Positions 1 through 5,020 of a stretch of 5,097 nt of DNA are shown here, piece by piece; position 1 is the stretch's first letter; each line of letters begins with the position of its first letter. The translations under genes and the position numbers were made by a program. The DNA lies in the NCBI GenBank assembly GCA_028715025.1, contig JAQTLG010000152.1, positions 1 through 5,097 on the forward strand, given 5' to 3'. The notes below the pieces were generated by a model. That model searched no databases. It was not told the origin of the DNA and saw nothing but the letters and a program-made list of their open reading frames with translations. Source of the DNA: Dehalococcoidia bacterium (lineage in GTDB: Bacteria; Chloroflexota; Dehalococcoidia; GIF9; UBA5629).

Positions 1-457
1 CGGCGCTTCCCGGCATAGCCTTTTCCATCTCTTCGGGATCGGGCTTTGCAGCTCCGGGACGCGGGAAAGCGACGATCCTGACCATCTTTGATAAACGGGA
101 GGGCGCCTTCCAGTAAGGCAGCTCAGCCACGCTGTCCCAACCAAGCAACAAAAACATCTCTGAGTTTTGCCCTATTTCCCCCGCCAGTTGCTCTATAGTG
201 TCGACCGTATAAGTTGGGCCCGGACGATCCACCTCGATCAATGAGAGGCTGAAGGATGGATTTGAATCTATGGCCCGGCCGACCATCTCCACTCTTTTCT
301 TGGCACAGGTGACTGTATACACGGATTTCATCCAGGGGTCGCCGGCCGGTATAAAAATGATCTTATCAAGTTGCAGTCCGGTCCTTGCCATTTCGGCGAT
401 GACAAGGTGCGCCATGTGGGGCGGATCGAACGTGCCGCCCATTATTCCCAATTTCAT
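1..457 (-). CDS. nadD: Nicotinate-nucleotide adenylyltransferase, C-terminus cut by window edge
   Basis: NadD transfers AMP from ATP to nicotinate mononucleotide, giving deamido-NAD in cytosolic NAD synthesis. I translated this frame by hand from the ATG at 457-455; 152 codons stay open to the window edge. The N-terminus has the nucleotidyltransferase signature GGTFDPPHMAHL at residues 7-18, with catalytic-type histidines H14 and H17. FIPAGDPWMK at 35-44 replaces the common PPHK by PWMK, a form also known in mycobacterial NadD. Further family marks are PTYTVDT (81-87), LGWDS (105-109) and FPRPG (131-135). The family is usually 190-215 residues, so about 40-60 residues are missing, including the C-terminal ISSTxxR motif. 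Its ATG overlaps the obg stop as ATGA and has no clear Shine-Dalgarno, so translation is probably coupled to obg. HMAH instead of HxGH is a mild variant. The family call is secure. Confidence 0.95.
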   Translation of the reverse strand, partial: MKLGIMGGTFDPPHMAHLVIAEMARTGLQLDKIIFIPAGDPWMKSVYTVTCAKKRVEMVGRAIDSNPSFSLSLIEVDRPGPTYTVDTIEQLAGEIGQNSEMFLLLGWDSVAELPYWKAPSRLSKMVRIVAFPRPGAAKPDPEEMEKAMPGSA

Positions 458-1521
458 TTATTTTCACGTATATCTACAGGTTTCGGCCTGAAGATCACTT
501 CCGCCACCTGTTCGCCAGACTTCTTGCGCTTTATTTCCATTACCATGCTGTGTGCCCGTGATATCAATATATCCAGGTCGATCTTATCCAGCGCCGATAT
601 CATTATACAGGGCAACCCAATGTCGGCCAGACTTTTCTTAACATAATCTTTTATGGCTTCGATATCTATGCTGTCCATTTTGTTGATTGCAATTATTGCC
701 GCCTTCTGAGCCAGATTACCATCAAATGCCCTGATCTCGTCCCTCAACGCTTCAAAGTCCCCTCTTAGATCGGTAGAACCTGCATCCAGCAGATAAACAA
801 TGACAGGGGCGCGACCGGCCTGATAGAGAAAACTATTCCCTAATCCTTTGCCGAGGCTGGAACCTCTTATAAGTGCGGGCGACTCCATCCAGGTCAGCTT
901 GTTTACACCGTCATCAACCACACCCAGCACGGGCACCCGGGTAGTAAACTGGTAATCGGCGATCTCCGGACGCGCTGATGAAAGTGCAGAAAGCAGTGTC
1001 GACTTTCCACTGTTGGTGAATCCGATTATACATACGTCCACAACCAGGCTCATCCTGAGTATTATGTCATGCTGCTGCCCTTCTTCACCCTGCTGGAAAA
1101 TCTTTGGGGCCTTCCTGGTGGGAGTTGCGTAGTGCACATTGCCCTTCCCTCCTTTTCCTCCTCTTGCCAGCAGAACCTTTTGCCCGTCTTTGTGAAGATC
1201 AGACATAACCAGCTCTTGATCCTTTTCCTTTACAAAGACGGTAGTTCCCAACGGCACCCTGATCATCAGGTCCTCAGCATTTATGCCGTGCTTGCGGTTC
1301 TTGCCGCCATCTCCACCATTGTCCGCCTTGAAGAGACGTTTGTGTTTAAAAGATGCCAGACTCTCAATGTCGCTGTCGGCATAAAGATATATATCTCCAC
1401 CCTTACCCCCATCGCCCCCATCAGGACCGCCGAAAGGCAAGAATTTTTCCCTCCTGAAACTGGCCAGGCCACTTCCTCCATGACCTGCTTTGACCTGTAT
1501 TTCTACATTATCAACAAACAT
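454..1521 (-). CDS. obg: Obg-family GTPase with degenerate G3 motif and no OCT domain
   Basis: Obg (CgtA/ObgE) is a GTPase that binds the 50S subunit during late ribosome assembly and in stress signalling. The 355-residue product has the glycine-rich Obg fold at residues 1-158 (FRREKF at 22-27, GGPDGGDGGKGG at 31-42, GGKGGKGNVHYATPT at 121-135), followed by a G domain. G1 is GFTNSGKST (167-175), switch I is DYQFTTRVP (189-197), G4 is NKMD (280-283) and G5 is SAL (309-311). G3, normally DxPGLIEGA, reads ESPALIRGS (213-221), so the Asp and Gly that contact Mg2+ and the gamma-phosphate are replaced by Glu and Ala. The protein stops after FRPKPVD, where the OCT domain usually starts; most family members have about 420-430 residues. 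Its stop overlaps the nadD start. The ATG at 1521 begins the conserved MFVDNVEI and has no Shine-Dalgarno. Family membership is secure, but whether it hydrolyses GTP normally is open. Confidence 0.95.
   Translation of the reverse strand: MFVDNVEIQVKAGHGGSGLASFRREKFLPFGGPDGGDGGKGGDIYLYADSDIESLASFKHKRLFKADNGGDGGKNRKHGINAEDLMIRVPLGTTVFVKEKDQELVMSDLHKDGQKVLLARGGKGGKGNVHYATPTRKAPKIFQQGEEGQQHDIILRMSLVVDVCIIGFTNSGKSTLLSALSSARPEIADYQFTTRVPVLGVVDDGVNKLTWMESPALIRGSSLGKGLGNSFLYQAGRAPVIVYLLDAGSTDLRGDFEALRDEIRAFDGNLAQKAAIIAINKMDSIDIEAIKDYVKKSLADIGLPCIMISALDKIDLDILISRAHSMVMEIKRKKSGEQVAEVIFRPKPVDIRENK
1508..1516 (+). promoter_or_regulatory. DnaA box-like 9-mer TTATCAACA (box 1)
   Basis: It matches TTATCCACA at 8 of 9 positions. 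It falls within obg codons 2-5 (FVDN), so coding constraint may explain it. The same 9-mer recurs at 1668, extended to TTATCAACAAA in both copies. Confidence 0.3.
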
Positions 1522-1528
1522 ATATTTT

Positions 1529-1557
1529 ATTGTATTTTATTCTATCTGTAGATTATA
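1529..1557 (-). promoter_or_regulatory. Candidate obg promoter, several -10-like hexamers
   Basis: Read on the minus strand, the AT-rich DNA before obg holds TATAAT (1552-1557), TAGAAT (1539-1544) and TACAAT (1529-1534). TACAAT ends 7 bases before the ATG, so transcription from it would begin at or next to the start codon, giving a leaderless mRNA and fitting the missing Shine-Dalgarno. No good -35 hexamer lies at the right distance from any of them. The AT-rich tract may instead serve as an origin unwinding element, and -10 look-alikes are expected in such DNA. Confidence 0.35.
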
Positions 1558-1571
1558 TGTAAGTTTCATAG

Positions 1572-1595
1572 TAGTCATTATAAGAAGGTTGACTA
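1572..1595. repeat. Inverted repeat TAGTCA-N12-TGACTA
   Basis: A perfect 6-base inverted repeat with a 12-base AT-rich spacer lies at the edge of the AT-rich tract before obg. It could be a protein-binding site or a small cruciform. It has no following T-run, so it is not a rho-independent terminator. A 6-base repeat can occur by chance. Confidence 0.25.
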
Positions 1596-1654
1596 TGTGC
1601 ATGGCAGTATCAGCTAACGACGAGATCAGTTCGATAGAGGAAATTAGTGTTTAA
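1595..1654 (+). CDS. Doubtful 19-codon small ORF in the dnaA-obg gap
   Basis: This plus-strand ORF starts MCMAVSAND, ends EEISV and stops at TAA (1652-1654). It is preceded by AGAAGG (1583-1588), six bases before the ATG, which is a better Shine-Dalgarno match than any long gene here has. No family is recognised. The opening Met-Cys and the EEI near the end faintly recall small CooT/HypC-like proteins, but the ORF is far too short for those folds and I do not assign it. It lies in the candidate origin and would run against obg and dnaA. A chance ORF is more likely. Confidence 0.12.
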   Translation: MCMAVSANDEISSIEEISV

Positions 1655-1667
1655 ACGGAGACGTAAG

Positions 1668-1676
1668 TTATCAACA
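1668..1676 (+). promoter_or_regulatory. DnaA box-like 9-mer TTATCAACA (box 2)
   Basis: It matches the consensus at 8 of 9 positions in non-coding DNA 36 bases beyond the dnaA stop codon. It is an exact copy of the 9-mer at 1508 and is 12 bases away from a third box in the same orientation. Confidence 0.45.
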
Positions 1677-1688
1677 AAAAGGGTGAAT

Positions 1689-1697
1689 TTCTCCACA
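1689..1697 (+). promoter_or_regulatory. DnaA box-like 9-mer TTCTCCACA (box 3)
   Basis: It matches TTATCCACA at 8 of 9 positions and starts 21 bases after box 2, about two helical turns, so both would face the same side of the DNA. It overlaps a short inverted repeat (TCTCC, 6 bases, GGAGA; 1690-1705). Confidence 0.4.
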
Positions 1698-1711
1698 ATC
1701 GGAGAGCCTGG

Positions 1712-3073
1712 CTAAGAAGACCTGCGGGATTTCAACATCAAGCGGATATCTTCGATGGACTTGCTGAGCTGGGAATCGGAGCCTATATTCAAGGCAATCC
1801 TGTCATAACCATGGATGACCGTTGAGTGATCACGATTGCCCAGGACCCTTCCGATCTCGGCGAGATTGGTATGGTTCTGCTGGCGCAAAAGGTACATTAC
1901 GATGTGGCGGGCCCGCGAAGTCTTGAGATCCCTTTTCTTGCCCGTTATATCATCGGGCGGGACGGCGAAATAATCCGCTACGGCATTTATGACGGCTGTG
2001 GTAGTATAATTTCCACTGCTTTGCCTGGAAGCCGCTATAAAATCATTAAGGAAGGCCTTGACGGCATTGACATCAAGGGTCGTGTTATTCATGCGGGAAT
2101 AAGTGGAAAGGCGAATGAGCGCACCCTCCAGAACCCTTACACTGCCGTGGAAATTGGTTGCAAGAAAATTGAGGATGTTATCATCGAACTTGGTTTGCAG
2201 AAGTGATGATTTCAGATCAAGTATGGCCAACCGCGTTTTATGGTCGGGAGGATAGATATCGGCCACCAGCCCACCCTCGAGGCGGGAGCGCAGGCGCACA
2301 TTAAGCGACTCGATCTCTCTGGGAGGCCGGTCGCAGGATATTACGATCTGGCGATTATCCGCTAATAAGTCGTTAATAATATGGAAAATACATTCCTGGG
2401 TTTGATTTTTTCCGCTGAGGAACTGTATATCATCAAGCAGGAGGATATCCACTCTGTTAAATTTATTTCGGAATTCCTCGGCCTTTTTATTGCGTATAGC
2501 GATGATGAATTCGTTGGTGAATTGCTCGACACTCATGTACAGGATATTTAACCCTTTGGATCTGGCCGCTTGACCGATAGCGTGGAGAAGATGAGTTTTA
2601 CCTGTACCGGTGCTGCCGTAAATAAATAGAGGATTAAACACTCCTCCAGGATTCTCTGCTATCTCCAGCGATGCCGTATAGGGCAGAAGGTTACAGTCGC
2701 CCGAAACATATGTATCAAAGGTGAATTTGGTGTTGAAGCCGGTTGTCCTGGACGCAGCGGAACGTTCCTTAACGCTGATCCCGCCATCGGGCATCAATCT
2801 ATTCCTGCCGGGAGCAGGATCACGGTTGACCGCCTGTACCTGGAAAACAACTTCAGTAATTCGGCCCGTGATGGTTGACAGTATTCTGCAGACTACAGAA
2901 TAAAGCCGTCCTTTAAGCCATTCGGCAATGAAAGCCGAGGGAACAGCTACTGTGAAAACGCCGTTGTCGTAGTCTATTCCCCGCGAATCTTTAAGCCACG
3001 TATTGTAATTAGCTTTGCTTACCTGGATCTGAAGTTCACCCAGGGCTGCCTGCCACATTTTATCAGCTTGCAT
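1712..3073 (-). CDS. dnaA: Chromosomal replication initiator DnaA
   Basis: DnaA binds DnaA boxes at oriC, opens the duplex in an ATP-dependent filament and loads the helicase; it also regulates transcription. Numbering from the chosen ATG gives 453 residues, the usual family length. Domain I covers about 1-80 (WQAALGELQ, NYNTWLKD) and a variable linker about 80-115. The AAA+ domain has Walker A GSTGTGKTH at 153-161, Walker B ILLLDDIQF at 210-218, sensor 1 near ISCDRPP (245-251), box VII RLRSRLEGGL (260-269, arginine finger probably R264) and sensor 2 near SVRVLEGA (311-318). Domain IV carries the DNA-binding signature NRDHSTVIHGYDRI at 413-426. The frame extends upstream to a TTG at 3148, but I prefer the ATG at 3073: AAGGGA lies just before it, and a -10/-35 pair lies inside the extension. 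The ATG at 3058 is a second option. fmt diverges upstream; no dnaN follows. Confidence 0.97.
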   Translation of the reverse strand: MQADKMWQAALGELQIQVSKANYNTWLKDSRGIDYDNGVFTVAVPSAFIAEWLKGRLYSVVCRILSTITGRITEVVFQVQAVNRDPAPGRNRLMPDGGISVKERSAASRTTGFNTKFTFDTYVSGDCNLLPYTASLEIAENPGGVFNPLFIYGSTGTGKTHLLHAIGQAARSKGLNILYMSVEQFTNEFIIAIRNKKAEEFRNKFNRVDILLLDDIQFLSGKNQTQECIFHIINDLLADNRQIVISCDRPPREIESLNVRLRSRLEGGLVADIYPPDHKTRLAILDLKSSLLQTKFDDNILNFLATNFHGSVRVLEGALIRLSTYSRMNNTTLDVNAVKAFLNDFIAASRQSSGNYTTTAVINAVADYFAVPPDDITGKKRDLKTSRARHIVMYLLRQQNHTNLAEIGRVLGNRDHSTVIHGYDRIALNIGSDSQLSKSIEDIRLMLKSRRSS

Positions 3074-3088
3074 CTGTCCCTTAACCGT

Positions 3089-3117
3089 ACTATATTTTTG
3101 TTCGAGTATTCCGTAAA
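3089..3117 (-). promoter_or_regulatory. Candidate proximal dnaA promoter
   Basis: On the minus strand, TTTACG (3112-3117, 4 of 6 to TTGACA) is separated by 17 bases from TATAGT (3089-3094, 5 of 6 to TATAAT). The predicted transcript start near 3082 leaves only about 9 bases before the ATG at 3073. A promoter here would place the upstream TTG outside the mRNA, which supports the shorter DnaA. Confidence 0.5.
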
Positions 3118-3169
3118 AAGGAAAAAAGTTCCCCCAGTGAAACGACAAATGCAGACTTTTCGTTTAGAT

Positions 3170-3197
3170 ATTGTAAAAACCGCTAGAGCTTTGTAAT
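3170..3197 (-). promoter_or_regulatory. Candidate distal dnaA promoter
   Basis: On the minus strand, ATTACA (3192-3197, 4 of 6 to TTGACA) and TACAAT (3170-3175, 5 of 6) are 16 bases apart. A transcript from here would have a leader of about 90 bases and would include the alternative TTG start at 3148. I found no near-consensus DnaA box in 3149-3317, so autoregulation by DnaA is not evident on this side. Confidence 0.3.
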
Positions 3198-3277
3198 GTC
3201 TGCCGGAGATGCCGCGGTCCTCTTCCCAAACCTTAGATAGATTACCACAGGCGTCTTCGACAGTGTCAATGGTTATT

Positions 3278-3304
3278 TTGACATAACGGGAAAAAACTTA
3301 TAAT
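3278..3304 (+). promoter_or_regulatory. fmt promoter, perfect -35 and -10 with short spacer
   Basis: A perfect TTGACA (3278-3283) is followed by a perfect TATAAT (3299-3304) with a 15-base spacer, two shorter than ideal. The transcript start is expected near 3311, only about 7 bases before the fmt ATG. No Shine-Dalgarno precedes that ATG. A GTTAT-N6-ATAAC inverted repeat (3272-3287) covers the -35 and could be an operator. Confidence 0.6.
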
Positions 3305-3317
3305 TTTTTAGTAGATT

Positions 3318-4253
3318 ATGAAAGTTGTATTTATGGGATCGCCTGCTTTTGCACTGCCTGCGTTGCAGGCGTTGATATTTAATAAATATGATATAAAAGC
3401 GGTGTATACCCAGCCGGACAAAAAAACAGGGCGGGGGCAACAGGTTTCTGCTTGCCCTGTCAAACAATTTGCCGCTGACGCCGGGCTGCGCGTGATTCAG
3501 CCTGAGTCATTGAGAGATACCGACGAGGTAGAGCTTCTGGCTGGATTGATGCCTGACATAATCATCGTAGCAGCCTACGGACAAATACTGCCGGAGGCAG
3601 TGCTAAAAATACCGCAACACAAATGTATCAATATCCACCCGTCGCTGCTGCCCCTGTACAGGGGTCCGTCTCCTGTAGCAGCGGCCATCCTAAATGGAGA
3701 TGCACAGACCGGCGTTTCAATTATGTTAATTGAGAGGAAAGTCGACAGCGGGCCTATCATTGCACAGACGGCCGTAGATATAAAGGATGATGATACCACC
3801 GGGTCATTGACCGGACGGTTAGCGGAAACCGGCGCTGGATTGCTGCTGGATACCCTGACGGCCTGGGTGTCCGGGACGATTAAACCAGTTGCACAAAATG
3901 AAAGCCGGGCAAGCTATACCAGAATGTGGAAGAAAGAGGACGGAACATTGGACTGGAACTGGACGGCGGTACAGCTGTGGCGCAAGGTACGGGCATACAA
4001 TCCCTGGCCGGGAAGCTATGTCAAATGGATGGGCTCAAGGATCAAGATTATGGAGACCGTCCCGCTGGCGGATGTGGAAAAAGGCAGGGTGGGACAGGTT
4101 GTTGAATTGACCAGGGGGGAGGTGACACGGGTGGCTGTCTGCACTGGTGAAGGGCTGCTCGGACTTGTCCGGATTCAACCCGAGGGCAAGCGTGAGATGG
4201 CAGCGGGCGATTTTGTGGTCGGGCATCGAAATTTTATCGGCAGCCTTCTTTGA
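3318..4253 (+). CDS. fmt: Methionyl-tRNA formyltransferase
   Basis: Fmt transfers a formyl group from 10-formyltetrahydrofolate to the amino group of Met-tRNAfMet, giving the initiator tRNA for bacterial translation. The 311-residue length matches the family. The N-terminal formyltransferase fold opens with MKVVFMGSPAFALPAL; the tRNA-binding loop is TQPDKKTGRGQQ (31-42), then CPVK (46-49). The catalytic triad typical of the family is visible as N105 and H107 in CINIHPSLLPLYRGPSP (103-119) and D143 in KVDSGPI (141-147). The C-terminal OB-like domain, from about 205, contains VRAYNPWPGSY (224-234) and RIQPEGKREM (285-294). The start is the ATG matching the conserved N-terminus. It diverges from dnaA and lies 63 bases before a zinc peptidase gene, with which it may be co-transcribed. 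Peptide deformylase, its frequent neighbour, is not in view. Confidence 0.97.
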   Translation: MKVVFMGSPAFALPALQALIFNKYDIKAVYTQPDKKTGRGQQVSACPVKQFAADAGLRVIQPESLRDTDEVELLAGLMPDIIIVAAYGQILPEAVLKIPQHKCINIHPSLLPLYRGPSPVAAAILNGDAQTGVSIMLIERKVDSGPIIAQTAVDIKDDDTTGSLTGRLAETGAGLLLDTLTAWVSGTIKPVAQNESRASYTRMWKKEDGTLDWNWTAVQLWRKVRAYNPWPGSYVKWMGSRIKIMETVPLADVEKGRVGQVVELTRGEVTRVAVCTGEGLLGLVRIQPEGKREMAAGDFVVGHRNFIGSLL

Positions 4254-4278
4254 CTTAGCCGCTATCGCGAAATAAACT
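4250..4278 (+). promoter_or_regulatory. Weak candidate promoter between fmt and the peptidase gene
   Basis: TTGACT (4250-4255, 5 of 6) and TAAACT (4273-4278, 4 of 6) are 17 bases apart, with the -35 overlapping the fmt stop codon. A TATAAA at 4279-4284 is an alternative -10 without a matching -35. I see no terminator after fmt, so the downstream gene could be read from fmt, from here, or both. Confidence 0.25.
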
Positions 4279-4316
4279 TATAAAGTATTAATGAGATCAC
4301 TGGAGAATCAGTACAA

Positions 4317-5012
4317 ATGTTGCTTTACCTTATATTAATGGTACCCGCCCTGATATTCATGATATATGCACAAATCAAGGTGAAATCCACCTATGCCAAA
4401 TATTCTAAGGTTTACAACCAGAGGGGGGTGACCGGCGCCCAGGCTGCGATGCAGGTGCTAAGAGCTAACGGCATGGCGGATATACCGATAGAAACAGTCA
4501 AGGGCAAATTGACGGATCATTACGATCCCTCTAAAAGAGTGCTGAGGCTTTCTCCAGAAGTCGCCGGGACACCTTCCGTTGCTGCAGTCGGAATTGCCCT
4601 TCACGAGGTCGGCCACGCCATGCAGCATAAAACAAAGTATGCCATGATGGGCTTAAGGTCCGCCCTGGTCCCCGCCGCCAATATCGGCAGCACACTTGGG
4701 TGGATACTGGTCTTCGGCGGCCTTCTCCTTATGGGTCTATCGCAGGTATTCGGCGAGATGGTAGCCATAGCAGGCATATTGCTTTTTACAGCAGCAGTAC
4801 TGTTCACGCTTATTACCCTGCCAGTTGAATTCAACGCCAGCAACCGGGCCCGGCAAATGATCAAGGAAACCGGACTGCTGGTAGGACAGGAATATGAAGG
4901 GGCAAGTGCAGTTCTATCCGCTGCGGCCCTGACCTATGTGGCGGCCATGCTGCAGGCCGTGGCACAATTGCTCTACTTCATTTTACTGGTATTCGGAGGC
5001 AGGCGGGATTAA
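4317..5012 (+). CDS. YugP-type membrane neutral zinc metallopeptidase
   Basis: This 231-residue protein matches in length and layout the neutral zinc metallopeptidase family of Bacillus YugP (Zn_peptidase_2). The physiological substrate of the family is not established as far as I know. The zinc motif is HEVGH at 96-100: H96 and H100 would bind zinc and E97 would be catalytic. Before it lie the family stretches YAQIKVKSTYAKYSKV (17-32), DHYDPSKR (67-74) and LSPEV (78-82). Hydrophobic membrane segments are at about 2-20, 123-142, 148-168 and 200-226. LPVEFNAS (168-175) is conserved, and E171 may be the third zinc ligand (inference). The ATG at 4317 has GGAG at 4302-4305, 11 bases upstream, slightly far. 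The gene follows fmt, an arrangement also seen in Firmicutes, which hints at co-expression without proving a shared function. Confidence 0.9.
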   Translation: MLLYLILMVPALIFMIYAQIKVKSTYAKYSKVYNQRGVTGAQAAMQVLRANGMADIPIETVKGKLTDHYDPSKRVLRLSPEVAGTPSVAAVGIALHEVGHAMQHKTKYAMMGLRSALVPAANIGSTLGWILVFGGLLLMGLSQVFGEMVAIAGILLFTAAVLFTLITLPVEFNASNRARQMIKETGLLVGQEYEGASAVLSAAALTYVAAMLQAVAQLLYFILLVFGGRRD

Positions 5013-5020
5013 GTCGGAGT

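Larger units (their letters stand above)
1508..1705. other. Candidate oriC between dnaA and obg
   Basis: This stretch, reaching from the first obg codons to just past the dnaA stop, combines several origin-like features. Three 9-mers each match the consensus DnaA box TTATCCACA at 8 of 9 positions and lie in the same orientation. An AT-rich tract has only 11 G/C in positions 1521-1580 and could act as the unwinding element. An inverted repeat lies at 1572-1595. The location directly beside dnaA is typical of bacterial origins. Against it, there are only three good boxes, none is a perfect match, and one lies inside the obg coding region. There is no dnaN or other origin-linked gene in view. 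I infer an origin or a DnaA-binding regulatory region; GC skew over the whole genome would decide. Confidence 0.4.

Noticed and set aside
270..646. Two overlapping plus-strand ORFs of 73 and 91 codons across the nadD-obg junction.
   Set aside because: Both are antisense to well-supported coding sequence and show no motif.
1069..1551. 160-codon plus-strand ORF opposite the N-terminal half of obg.
   Set aside because: It is antisense to the glycine-rich Obg domain, where GGN codons reduce reverse-strand stops; no family resemblance and no ribosome site.
1649..1656. 8-base palindrome GTTTAAAC.
   Set aside because: A single short palindrome in AT-rich DNA, with no second copy noticed or clear context.
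1675..1705. Possible dnaA terminator: TCTCC-N6-GGAGA with a T-run on the minus strand.
   Set aside because: The stem is only 5 base pairs and the T-run begins about 10 bases after it, so it is a poor intrinsic terminator.
1826..2206. 126-codon plus-strand ORF opposite the 3' half of dnaA, with protein-like composition.
   Set aside because: It starts at GTG with no Shine-Dalgarno and lies wholly antisense to highly conserved DnaA domains III-IV; its regularity follows from dnaA codon structure.
3152..3203. GCAGAC ... GTCTGC inverted repeat in the dnaA-fmt gap.
   Set aside because: Six bases separated by 40 is not convincing as a hairpin or operator.
3149..3240. Two tiny plus-strand ORFs (15 and 14 codons) joined by a TAATG overlap in the dnaA-fmt gap.
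   Set aside because: Neither has a Shine-Dalgarno and both are short enough to be chance.
4601..4864. Minus-strand ORF inside the zinc peptidase gene.
   Set aside because: It is a shadow of the HEVGH-containing frame, with no independent support.
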